From Larix sibirica (taxonomy: Eukaryota > Streptophyta > Pinopsida > Pinales > Pinaceae): 11,455 bases of DNA. The stretch spans positions 1-11,455 of the forward strand of contig NWUY0304494564.1 of assembly GCA_004151065.3 (NCBI GenBank), given 5' to 3'. The notes under the pieces are model-generated. The model ran no database searches. It was given only the letters and a program-made list of their open reading frames with translations, and was not told the origin of the DNA. Shown in pieces: positions 1 through 8,520 of this stretch (position 1 is its first letter; every line of letters starts with the position of its first letter). Made by a program: the position numbers and the translations under genes.

Positions 1-115
1 GGGGTAAAAAAAACGATTTTGGAAGGTATTTTCCAATATTTAGTGAAATTAGGGGTATTGTTTCATATGCCACGAACGAACGTGCTATGATAGCGGTTTA
101 TTGAGTGAAGCCCCC
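1..115. other. Unassigned flank before the satellite array
   Basis: No open frame of useful size and no recognisable element is seen here. The stretch lacks the array words (GGCCTCA, CCATGG, GGATATGGG) that begin to recur from about 116, so I take it as the left flank or an unrelated fragment. It has a small GC-richer core at about 70-95. Confidence 0.4.
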
Positions 116-484
116 ATGGAATAAGGCCTCAAGTCACTGCATAAGCATTCTAAAGGATATATCCAACCTCCATATGGGATATGGGCACAATTAGGAAGTT
201 TCACACTCCAAGGATGGTATTGGAATTATGATCATATTCTAGGGAGGGAGAAATAGGCCTTAGGCCATACATGGATCTCTAGGTCTAACATTCCATGAAC
301 ATGACATGAAACACAACACATGCCTTCTAGAGGTGATATTTGGCCTCAATGTAAAATATGATTGCTATAATGAGGCCTTATGCACTAGGAATTGACCTCA
401 AGGCCATGAAAATGATAAAGGGAGGAACACAGAACCTTAGGCTCTACATAAAGCTTCTAGGGACTAAGGGGAATGAATAAGGAA

Positions 485-2305
485 AAAAACATAAAAAAAT
501 CCCTCCATAGGGGATAATTATCCTTTGAGTGGTATATGGATACCATTAGGAGGTTTTTACATGTAGTGGGGATGGGTATTAGGGCCTTGACTATTTCTAG
601 AGGACAAAATCCATGCAAGTTTACCCTAAATTAGATTCATGAGATTATGGACCATGACCAATGCTTCAAACAACAACAGAAAACCTATAAGGGCTTGATC
701 TTTATTATACAAAAAGAAGGATTTTGATTAATTAAGATTGTTTGCATAGTAAGGATTCATATGAAGGCATTAACCATAGTCGAGGGAAGAAAATGAGGGC
801 CTTATGCCATAAATGGATCTTTAGATCCCATGGACCATGGACATAACCTCAAACCATGATTCATGACTTTATAGGGAATATTTTTCCTCCAAGTGGAATA
901 TGGGTGCCATTATAAGGTCTTTATCAATGCGGATGGGTCTTAAGGCATTAGTTATGGTCAAGGGAGGAATATACGACCCTTTGGATATAGATGAACCCTC
1001 TAGGGACCAAAGGCTATGAACAGCTCCAAAAAACACATAACATGTATTTATGGGGATCATTGTCCTTCGAGTGAGATATGGGAACTATTACGTTGTTTTT
1101 TGCTTCAAGAAAGGGTCTTAGGGAACTAACCATGTTTGAGGGAGAAATATAAGGAATTAGAACCTAAATGAAGATTATTTGTACCATGTACAATGCCTCA
1201 AACCAACAAATTGACCCTCCAAAGAGGATATTTTTCCTCTAGAAGTGATATGGAAACCATTCAAAGGTATGCATTATAAAAATGGATCATGGGGCCATGG
1301 TCATTTCCATGGATGGCTTGACAATTCCTTATTTTTTAAATAGATAGATCTAAGGATCATGGGGCATGAAGATGACCTCAAGCCACAACACATTCCTTCT
1401 AGATCCAATATTTGACCTCCAAGTGGAATATGAGGTCCTATGCACTAGCAATGGGTCTCAAGACCTTAAACATGATTGGGAGACTAAAATCAAGTCCTTA
1501 TGCCATAGACAAAGATTGTAGAGACCAAGGGCCATGAAGAATGACACAAACCATACAACATGTATTCTATGGGGGATCACTGTCCTTTGAGTGTGAAGTG
1601 ATTCCAATAGGAGGTTTTATGCACAAGGGATGAACCTTGGGGCCTTGAAAATCATTAGAGTAGAAATCCAAGGAGTCAGCCCCTATAGATTCATAAGTTA
1701 ATGGGCCATGATCAATACCTCATACTAACATAGATCCTCTAAAGGGATATTTGAAATACAAGTGGGATATAGGCATAATTAGGAGATTTTACACAATGGG
1801 GAAGGGTCATGTGACCTTAACCATAGTTGAGCAAGGAAAACATTATAGTTTCACCAAACATGGATCTTAGTGTCCCTTGGGCCATGAACATGACCTCAAA
1901 TCACAACATAGGACATTACACATACCTTAATAGGTGTTATTGGGTCTTCATGTGGAATATGAATGCATTATGAGCTCTTGCACACAGGGATAAGTCTTAA
2001 GGAATTTCCCATGGTTGAGTAAAATAAGGCTGGTGGGACCTAGATGAAGCCTCTAGGGATAAAAGGTCTTTCAAAAATATTTCCAAAACCCCATAACATG
2101 TGCTTTATAGGGTACTATTGTCCTTTGATTGATATATAGCATTAGGATGCTTTACACATTAGGGATGGATCTCAAGGCCTTGACCATGTTTGTAGGAGAA
2201 GCCCATGTAACTACATCCTAAATGAATACTCTTGGTTTAATGGGGCACACTACAAGCCTTGAACTACAACGCCAACCATCTAAATGGGGTATTTGGAATA
2301 CAATT
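485..2305. repeat. Trimeric higher-order repeat, about 535 bp period
   Basis: Some array words occur only in every third monomer. TCCTTTGAGT, with mismatches, lies at about 521, 1063, 1583 and 2121, at intervals of 542, 520 and 538. CATGTATTTATGGGGATCA-like sequence lies at about 1041, 1558 and 2097. A TATTTGAAATACAAGTGGGAT-like word occurs at about 1748 and 2290. These spacings are three monomers, so a trimer was amplified before the array decayed. The period is not clearly kept after about 2300. Confidence 0.6.
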
Positions 2306-2636
2306 GGGATAAATGCACCATTACATGTTTTTACACAATAGGGATGGTTTTTATGGCCTTAAGCATGACTTTTCTTAGAGGTGGGCGATAGGCTCATTGG
2401 TTGCTAAAAACTGTTGTAGGGATTATGGGACAAAAAGAGGCCTTTAAGCACCAAAAAGACCCTCTAGAAGGGACATTTATCCTTGAGGGATATGGGTATC
2501 ATTAGGAGTTTCTTCACATAAATAATAGGTTTTGAGTTGAGTGAAAGAATCAAGGGCCTTTGGATGAAATGAAACTTCTATGGATTTGGTCCATAAAATA
2601 GGCCTCAAACCATGACATAGATGCTTTAAAGAGTAT

Positions 2637-3814
2637 CTTTGGCCTCTTAGAGGGATGGTCATCATTGAGATATTTTTCATACCAATAATGGGTCTCAAGG
2701 TATTAGCCATTATTGATAGAGTAAAACAAGGGCCATATGATATAAATTAATATTCTAGAGGTCATAATCCATTAATGATAACTTGAAACATCACATAGAC
2801 CCTATAGATGGAATATTTGGCCTTTGAATAAGATATGAGTGACATTAGAATGTTTTGGACATAAGGTTCATGGAAATTGAGACCTTGATCATGGTCATAG
2901 GAGAAAAGAAAGTGTTTTAGGACCTAAGTAAATATTTTGGGTTTCATGATTTGTGAACAATTCCCCAAATCATTACATGGGCCCTTTAGAGGTGATTTTT
3001 GGTCTTCAAGATGGGTGTTAGGGTCTTAACCATAGAGAGGGATGGAAATAAAAGGCCTCAAGTCCAAATAAATATTTTAAGGATATGGTTAACGAATGTG
3101 GCCTCAAAGTAGTACATAGGCCACCTAAAAGAGATCATTGATCTCTGAGTTGGACATGGGTGACAATAGTAGTATTTGTATATTAGGGATAAATATCTAG
3201 GGCTTCACCATGGTTGAGGAGGGATAAAAAGGTTCGTTTGACCTAAGTGAAGCTTCTAGGCTCAATGGATCATGAGATAAAAGGAGGTCTTGAACATATA
3301 CACACAACCTTTAGAGGGGATATTTAGCCTCAAAATGGATACATATCCCGTTTCGAGATCTTGTGTACTGAGATGAGTCTTGGGGCCTTGAATATGGTCA
3401 CATGGGAACCATTATGATATTTTTCACCCCAAAGATGGTTCTCAGAACACTCCATGCAGTCCAAGGATAAAATAATGCCTTAGGGATTAAAATATGTTTT
3501 AAATGGTTCATGGACCATCCATAGGGTCCCAAACCACCACACAAACCATGCCAAAGGAAACATTTATCTACACATGTAATATGGATTCCATTACAAGGTT
3601 TTCTACACTACAGATTCATATTATGGCTATGACCATGGTCTAAGGACAAGCATTAACATTTGAGGACCTAAAAGGTACTAGGGCTCATGGACCATGCATA
3701 AAAACCTTATAATGAGTATCTTTAGCACATGATTGTAATATGAACACCATTATGATTTTTTGCACTATATGGATGGCTTACATGGGATGAACAATTATGT
3801 TTAAAGTAAAAACA
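2637..3814. repeat. Array segmental duplication, copy A
   Basis: This segment of about 1.18 kb, starting at CTTTGGCCTCTTAGAGGG, aligns along its whole length with 4664-5869, by eye at about 85 percent identity. That is far closer than neighbouring monomers are to each other. Both copies share the same short monomer (near 3412 and 5465), so the duplication came after that deletion. Copy A alone lost about 40 bp near 3005. Confidence 0.75.
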
Positions 3815-3901
3815 ATAGTTTCAATGCTGGCCACTTCTTTTTATTTCTATTGATATTATAAAAAAATGTGTATAAATATCAAGCGGAAGCAACAAGAATA
3901 T

Positions 3902-4235
3902 TTGATAAAGGAAGAAGTCACAAGCAATCCTGGTGAAGAAAAAAGTAGAAAGTAGATCTAATAAAGGAAGAAGTCACAAGTAGGCCTAGTGAAGACATAA
4001 ATAGCAAGCATATATGATAGAGGAAGAAATCACAAGCATGCTCAGTGAAGATAAAAACATCAATTAGATCTGAAAAAGGAAGAAGTCACAAGTAGGCCTG
4101 ATTAAGACAAAAACAACAAGTAGATATGATAAAGGAATAAGTCACAAGTATTCCCAATGAAGATAGAACCATCAAGCAAATATGATAAAGGAAGAAGTCA
4201 CAAATAGGCTCGATGAAGACATAAGCAACATGAAA
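3902..4235 (+). repeat. Minisatellite of about 56 bp, six units, inside the LTR
   Basis: The word GGAAGAAGTCACAAG, with few changes, recurs with the GAAGAAGTCA core at 3911, 3967, 4023, 4079, 4134 and 4191, so spacing is 55-57 bp. Each unit also has an AGTGAAGA-(A/C) stretch and an AGATATGATAAA-like tail. It lies in what would be the U3 part of the LTR. Units have diverged in the spacer but keep length, as expected for replication-slippage tandem repeats rather than a CRISPR array. Confidence 0.85.
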
Positions 4236-4277
4236 ACCTGTCAATGAAATGCATATGAAGAACTTGTAAACTTGGAA

Positions 4278-4471
4278 GTAGGTTAGTGCCTACAAAAAAA
4301 AATGTAGTGGGGATTGGTGTCTTCAGTAGGTCAATGCCTACAAACAAAAGTGGGCATCGGTGTCTCCAGTAGGTTGGTGCTTACATCTTGCTGAGTTAGT
4401 GAATAGTTGAGGGGATTGGTTTCTCATGTAGGTTGGTGCTTACAAACTTTGTTAGAGTAGTTGGTGCCTAC
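4278..4471 (+). repeat. Five hairpin repeats, GTAGGTTGGTGCCTAC type
   Basis: A 16-nt imperfect inverted repeat, GTAGG-N6-CCTAC, occurs at 4278-4293, 4326-4341, 4369-4384, 4428-4443 and, one base shorter, 4457-4471. Several copies have CTTAC in place of CCTAC. Spacing is irregular (48, 43, 59 and 29 bp). Between units a GGGGATTGGTGTCTTC-like word recurs. The cluster sits directly upstream of the LTR TATA box, where U3 enhancer repeats are usual in LTR elements. Confidence 0.75.
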
Positions 4472-4478
4472 ATTAATT

Positions 4479-4486
4479 TATAAATA
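4479..4486 (+). promoter_or_regulatory. LTR TATA box
   Basis: TATAAATA lies about 185 bp before the LTR 3' end, following the hairpin repeats. It would put a transcript start near 4510, beside the CTCGAAAGGGTTTCC motif. This fits the U3/R layout of plant Copia LTRs. Present activity is unknown. Confidence 0.5.
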
Positions 4487-4663
4487 TAGGCTTTTGTGTT
4501 TTTTCTCGAAAGGGTTTCCATGTTAAATTGTTTGTAATGTGATTTGAGTTTATATGTGCAAGTATTGTTTCAAATTTAATGGATGATAGATGAATTCTAT
4601 GTTAAAGTAAAAAGTATCTTGTATTGATTCACCCCCGCTCTCAATATAAGCATAAGTTCAACA

Positions 4664-5869
4664 CTTTGGCCTCTTAGAGGGATATTCATCATTGAGGGAT
4701 TTTTCATACTAAGAATGTGTCTCAAGGCATTTTCCATTACTAACAGAGTAAAACCAAGGACATAAGATATAAATTAATCTTCTAGAGATCATAATCTATT
4801 AATGACATCTTGAACCACCACATAGTTCTCTAGATGGAATCTTTGGCCTCTAAATAAGATATGGGTGACATTAGAAGGTTTTGGACATGAGGGATGGATA
4901 TTGAGACGTTGACCATGGTCATGGGAGAAAATAAAGTGTCTTAGGACCTAAATAAATATTTTGGGACTCATGATTCATGAAAAATTCCTTGAATCACTAC
5001 ATGGGCCCTTTAGAGGTAATTTATGGCCTTCAACTAGGTTATGGGTGGCATTAAGAGGTTTTGTGCACTAAGGATGGGAATTAGGGTCTTAACCATAGAG
5101 AGGGAAAGAAATAGAAGGCCTCAAGTCCAAAATAAATATTTTAAGAATATGATCAACGAATGTGGCCTCAAAGTACTAAAGAGGAAATCTAAAAGGGACC
5201 AATGATCTCTGAGTGGGACATGGGCACCAATAGTAGTATTTGTATATTAGGGATAAATATCTAGGTCTTCACCATGGTTGAGGAAGGAGAAAAATGACCA
5301 TTTGACCTAAGTGGAGCTTCTACGATCATGGGACAAAAGGAGGTATTGAACCACTACACACAACCCTTAGAGGGGATCTTTATCCTTGAAGTGGGATACA
5401 TGTCCCATTTGGAGATCTTGTGCACTAGGGATGAGTCTTAGGGCCTTGACTATGGTCATACGGGAATCATTATGAGATTCCCCCCCGAGAGATGGTTTTC
5501 AAAACACTCCACATAGTCCAAGGTTAAAATAATGTCTTAAGAATTAAAATGTGTTTTTAATGGTTCATGGACCATGCATAGGGACCCAAACCACCACACA
5601 AACCATGTAAAGGGAATCTTTAGCTACACATGTAATATGGATGCCATTATAAGGTTTTCCACACTACAAATTCATATTGTGACTATGACCATAGTCTAAG
5701 GACGAACACTAACATCTTAGGACCTAAAAGGTACTAGGAATCATGGACCATGCATAAATACCTTATAATGAGAATCTTTAGCACATGATTGTAAAATGAA
5801 CACCATTTTGAGTTTTTGCACTATAAGGATTGCTTTCATGGGCTTAACAATGATCTTGGAAGTAAAACA
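4664..5869. repeat. Satellite array second block (segmental duplication, copy B)
   Basis: This block begins exactly after the LTR terminus at CTTTGGCCTCTTAGAGGG and follows copy A (2637-3814) monomer by monomer, with phase markers near 4858, 5040, 5215, 5393, 5634 and 5794. It keeps one stretch of about 40 bp, at about 5030-5070, that copy A has lost. It ends in AT-rich sequence at about 5870-5900, close to where copy A also ends. A C-run at about 5480 replaces TTTTTCACCCC of copy A. It is non-coding. Confidence 0.8.
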
Positions 5870-6133
5870 TCTAATGGTGACTAATTCTTTTTAATTTTTG
5901 AACTTTTTTTTTCCAAAAAATTATTCTTTAATTTCCATTGTTTTCTAAATTCATTGGTCCAAATTCCGATAAGATTCTCCATTTTACCAAAAATATGGAT
6001 TCTTAAAATTTCCCATAATCTCTTAAATCTTTGTAATAATCCAAATAATGAAAAAAAGTGATGAAAATAAAATATTACAAAATTATTATCCTAAAAAGAC
6101 TAAATTAATTTTAAACATATATACACATTATGG
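5870..6133. other. AT-rich spacer, no gene seen
   Basis: This stretch of about 260 bp is AT-rich with poly-T and poly-A runs. I see no open frame, tandem structure or RNA gene in it. Confidence 0.6.
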
Positions 6134-6166
6134 AACATGCATGCATTTTATTAATGCATGCATGTT
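6134..6166. repeat. Perfect 14-bp inverted repeat (CATGCATG arms)
   Basis: AACATGCATGCATT at 6134-6147 is the exact reverse complement of 6153-6166, with a 5-nt spacer (TTATT). Each arm contains CATGCATG, the core of the plant RY/Sph element. No gene lies close enough to make a promoter role likely. The right arm runs into the first copy of the 241-bp tandem repeat. Confidence 0.85.
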
Positions 6167-6751
6167 TGTAAAAGTGGATGAACATTCTTTGAAATTCAAA
6201 TATTTTTCAACATTTAACTTATGATCTTAGTGATTTGTAGTGCAAAGGTACAAAATTGTCCAATTGTTAAATTCATGCTTCTAAAAGTGGATGCACATTC
6301 TTTGAACTTTAAATATTTTTCAACATTTAATTTATGATCTTAGTGATTTAGAATGCAAAGGTACAAAATTGTCCAATTATTAAATTCATTTTAATATCTC
6401 AATTTTTTATATCATTTTTAAATAAATTATTCAAATTTATAACTAATGAAACTAAAGATATAAATCTCAGTATGCATATTTCATATATATAATTATTTTA
6501 AATAATAATCCATTCATGTTTCTAAAAGTAGATGCACATTCTCTGAAATTCAAATACTTTTCAACATTTAACTTATGATCTTAGTAATTTAGAGTGCAAA
6601 GGTACAAAATTGTCCAATTGTTAAATTCATTTTAATATCTCAATTTTTCATATCATTTTTAAATAAATTATTCAAATTTATAACTCATGAAAGTTCAGAT
6701 ATAAATCTCATTATGCAGATTTCATATATATAATTATTTTAAATAATAATC
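6161..6751. repeat. 241-bp tandem repeat, two full copies and one partial
   Basis: Copies start at CATG-TT-CTAAAAGTGGATG: 6161 (partial, 113 bp), 6274 (241 bp) and 6515 (about 237 bp). Each has the words CATTCTTTGAAATTCAAATA, TTTTTCAACATTTAACTTATG, ATCTTAGTGATTT and GCAAAGGTACAAAATTGTCC. The two full copies continue with a shared AT-rich second half ending AATAATAATC. The first copy lacks that half. By eye the copies are above 90 percent identical, much younger than the satellite array. No coding frame is seen. Confidence 0.9.
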
Positions 6752-6990
6752 TCTTCAATATAAATGCTTTTTAGTCTTGCTCGAACTTTTTATCAACGTA
6801 CCCATTTAAAAAAGTCATAGGCTGCATTACCATGATCTACATTTTTATGTTAAGGTTTCCGAAAGTTACCCAAATTCTATGCTTATCATCAAAATTTCAC
6901 AACTATGATTACTTTATCAGTAGATATATACTACATCACATCAAATCAAGTTAACAGTCAAGTTGTAGTGCCATGCAAAACTCCAAAATT
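6752..6990. other. Unique spacer, no gene seen
   Basis: This is single-copy looking sequence of about 240 bp with no useful open frame. It could be distal promoter of the RING-H2 gene. Confidence 0.4.
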
Positions 6991-7250
6991 GAGTACTTTC
7001 GGTATGTGAAAATATGACTTTTACAGAGGTTTTGATCGAAGCTCCATCACATTTCAGATTTTAGTCAGACTCTAATCAATGCTCAAACTTGCTGCCGACG
7101 TTATCTCAACCTCTAGAGTCCGAAAAGTGAGTACTTTCGGTATGTGAAAATATGACTTTTACAGAGGTTTTGATCGAAGCTCCATCACATTTCAGATTTT
7201 AGTACTGCTCAAACTTGCTGCCTACGTTATCTCAACCTCTAGAGTCCGAA
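6991..7250. repeat. Near-identical tandem duplication upstream of the RING-H2 gene
   Basis: Copy 1 spans 6991-7124 and copy 2 spans 7129-7250. Both run from GAGTACTTTCGGTATGTG to CTCTAGAGTCCGAA. Copy 2 lacks about 12 bp in the middle (the CAGACTCTAATCAAT part of copy 1), with only a few other changes, so the duplication is recent. It lies roughly 600-860 bp before the start codon, in probable promoter or 5' leader sequence. It includes GTATGT, which could act as a splice donor, but this is not shown. Confidence 0.9.
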
Positions 7251-7301
7251 GGGGCGGTGAAGAACAGTGTGAAGTTTGAAGCTCACGACTCGACTCAAGA
7301 C

Positions 7302-7323
7302 GACGTCATCCTATTATAATATT
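7302..7323 (+). promoter_or_regulatory. Candidate core promoter: ACGT element beside TATA-like box
   Basis: GACGTCAT at 7302-7309 contains the ACGT core bound by plant bZIP factors. TATTATAATATT follows at 7312-7323. A start near 7345 would give a leader of about 500 nt, shortened if the inferred intron is spliced. TATA-like AT runs also occur at 7435-7480 and near 7620, so the true promoter is not settled. bZIP control would suit an ABA-related gene, but that is inference. Confidence 0.3.
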
Positions 7324-7410
7324 CAATCCTTCAACATCTTAAATTCAAGGGAGGGCAGTCTCGGATCATGTTGCCACAGGATTTGCATAGTATTACTGCA
7401 ATACTTTTGT

Positions 7411-7480
7411 GAGGTTGTTTTTTTTTATCAATGATGTATATATTGTAGAGGTTGTTTTTTATCAATGATGTATATATTGT
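7411..7480. repeat. Tandem duplication of about 35 bp
   Basis: GAGGTTG, a T-run, then ATCAATGATGTATATATTGT occurs at 7411-7447 and again at 7448-7480. The copies differ mainly in T-run length. It lies in the presumed 5' leader or intron of the RING-H2 gene. Confidence 0.9.
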
Positions 7481-7783
7481 TTTAATGCAACAAACTCTAT
7501 ATTTTATATTAAGAATCAATGAACTCAGTCTGTTTAATTTTATGTTCTCATTCTGTATAGTTGGGAATGGACATGAACATGTATTTGTTTTACTTTGCTG
7601 ATTAGTTGGAAATGGACATATATTTGTGCAGAGTATTAAGTGCCATAGCTTACCATAGCTTAGTGCTTAGGATCAATTGGATCTGGAGATTCTTCAAATC
7701 CAACTGACTCTAAACAATGAATTATCATATTTAATGCTCTGCAACTCAATACTTAGCTTTCGTCAAACCAAGCCCATAACGAC

Positions 7784-7812
7784 CTAACTAACATGATTAA
7801 TTTAATGCTCAG
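7784..7812 (+). other. Predicted 5' UTR intron branch site and 3' splice acceptor
   Basis: Two overlapping CTAAC branch-site-like words (7784-7788 and 7788-7792) lie 20-28 nt before ATTTAATGCTCAG, whose AG is 7811-7812. The remaining leader, 7813-7846, has no ATG, whereas the sequence before the acceptor has several. This is what a spliced leader would show. The donor cannot be fixed from sequence alone. Confidence 0.35.
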
Positions 7813-7846
7813 GAGGATACTGATCAAAGAAAGAAGTGCAGTATAG

Positions 7847-8332
7847 ATGGGTTTATCAAGGTTTCCAGACGCGTCCGAAGGAGGAGTCATAGTGTTTTTG
7901 ATGATCCACGCAGCGCTGTTTATAGCCGTTGTGAAGGACTTTCTTGTTTATCTTCTCCAGGAAATGGGGCTCAAAGCGAACACAGGGACGCCAGAATTGG
8001 CCGAAACCCAGTTGTCATATGTGGAAGAATCATCTGGGCTTTCGCAGCTGGCCATGACCGCTGAAGAATTTGAAGATAGGCTTCCCGTTACACTCTTTGA
8101 AGCGTCGATTTCTTCTGGTTCTGATAATAGCGGTGATGGTGTTAGTGAGTGTGTGGTGTGTTTAAGGAAATTTCATGGCGGAGAGGAGATTCGCAGTCTG
8201 CCCTGTGACCACGTATTCCATAAGGGTTGCGTGGACAAATGGCTGCTGGATTATAAGAATATGGCATGCCCTTCTTGCAGACTATGCCTTGTTAATGTTC
8301 CTGCTGAGCAGGATGGATTTTCAAGGGAATAG
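7847..8332 (+). CDS. RING-H2 zinc finger protein, XERICO-like probable E3 ubiquitin ligase
   Basis: This is a complete 161-residue intron-free frame. The start MGLSRFPDASEG matches the family signature MGLS-P-SEG of plant XERICO-like proteins. Residues 12-37 form a hydrophobic stretch that could anchor the protein in a membrane. Residues 45-100 are a variable, acidic and Ser-rich linker. The RING-H2 finger spans 102-144 with zinc ligands C102, C105, C120, H122, H125, C128, C141 and C144 (C-x2-C-x14-C-x-H-x2-H-x2-C-x12-C-x2-C). W132 and P142, typical E2-contact residues, and R145 in the linchpin position are present. All eight ligands are intact, so ligase activity is plausible; the substrate is unknown. 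The start is firm because an in-frame TAG lies directly before the ATG. In Arabidopsis, XERICO raises ABA level and drought tolerance, but orthology is not provable here. An extra C147 follows the finger. No gene neighbours it in the window. Confidence 0.9.
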   Translation: MGLSRFPDASEGGVIVFLMIHAALFIAVVKDFLVYLLQEMGLKANTGTPELAETQLSYVEESSGLSQLAMTAEEFEDRLPVTLFEASISSGSDNSGDGVSECVVCLRKFHGGEEIRSLPCDHVFHKGCVDKWLLDYKNMACPSCRLCLVNVPAEQDGFSRE

Positions 8333-8386
8333 CATTACACTGAGAAGTGGTTTAATGGAGTTTTCATCTTTTCATGGCTGCGGGTA

Positions 8387-8474
8387 CTGTGAGGATTCAA
8401 CTAGTGACTGTGAGAATTGCATGTAAATATCTGTGAGGATTCAAACAGTGACTGTTAGTTTTTCTTGTAAATAT
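8387..8474 (+). repeat. 44-bp tandem duplication in the 3' UTR, each copy with a PUF site
   Basis: CTGTGAGGATTCAA-(N)-AGTGACTGT and a tail ending in TGTAAATAT occurs at 8387-8430 and 8431-8474. Each copy holds TGTAAATA (8422-8429 and 8466-8473), which as RNA matches the Pumilio/PUF consensus UGUANAUA. UGUA is also a plant far-upstream polyadenylation element, so either role is possible. It lies 55-140 nt after the stop codon, well placed for a 3' UTR. Confidence 0.75.
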
Positions 8475-8520
8475 ATGGTGTAGGCGTAAGCATAAGTTAA
8501 GCAGTTGAAGACTGTTTGTG

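Larger units (their letters stand above)
116..3824. repeat. Degenerate tandem array, monomer about 178 bp (first block)
   Basis: The phase marker GGATATGGG-(N)-CATTAGGAGGTTTT, allowing mismatches, recurs near 176, 353, 531, 714, 895, 1073, 1246, 1424, 1597, 1764, 1954, 2131, 2305, 2487, 2656, 2830, 3152, 3336, 3579 and 3737. Most spacings are 167-190 bp. Within each unit further words recur in fixed order: GGGATGGGTCTTAGGGCCTTGACCATGG, then a GGGAG-AAATA stretch, CTTAGGACCTAAATGAAG, CTTCTAGGG, CATGGACCATG, CCTCAAACCACAACA and TCTAGAGGGGATATTTGG. Units are strongly diverged. Two are internally shortened (near 3005 and 3412). No open frame spans units, so this is non-coding satellite-like DNA that is no longer homogenised. 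Monomer length is in the range usual for plant satellites, but no centromeric role is shown. Confidence 0.85.
3825..4663 (+). mobile_element. Solo or truncated Copia-type LTR
   Basis: The right end reads as the 3' part of a plant Ty1-Copia LTR. It has a TATAAATA box at 4479-4486, a CTCGAAAGGGTTTCC motif at about 4505, a GATTCACCCCCGCTCTCA stretch at about 4626-4643, and the terminus TTCAACA ending at 4663. No primer-binding site of the GGTATCAGAGC type follows, and there is no gag or pol reading frame, so this is not a full element. The left end is uncertain. TGCTGGCC at 3825 is one candidate, but sequence up to about 3850 may still be array-derived. The bases before 3825 (TTCAA) and after 4663 (CTTTG) do not match, so no target-site duplication is seen. 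Confidence 0.6.

Noticed and set aside
869-1060. 63-codon minus-strand open frame in the satellite
   Set aside because: It lies inside the tandem array, crosses a monomer border, is not kept in other monomers and resembles no known protein.
2477-2710. 77-codon minus-strand open frame in the satellite
   Set aside because: Same reason: array sequence with no conserved frame. It also spans the left border of duplication copy A, and the related copy B region is not preserved as the same frame.
3902-4235. Evenly spaced repeats resembling a CRISPR array
   Set aside because: Spacers between the conserved words are themselves similar in every unit and the context is a plant LTR, so this is a minisatellite.
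3825-4663. Complete Copia retrotransposon
   Set aside because: Only one LTR is visible, with no primer-binding site, polypurine tract, gag or pol frames in the window.
116-5869. Centromeric satellite
   Set aside because: Monomer size fits the range, but units are highly diverged, not homogenised, and there is no sequence evidence for centromere function.
7331-7519. 62-codon minus-strand open frame upstream of the RING-H2 gene
   Set aside because: It is made largely of the 35-bp duplication and T/A runs, so its Ile/Tyr/Lys-rich product reflects composition. No family motif.
8175-8426. 83-codon plus-strand frame overlapping the RING-H2 gene
   Set aside because: It is a shadow frame of the RING finger codons, starts inside the gene and has no recognisable domain.
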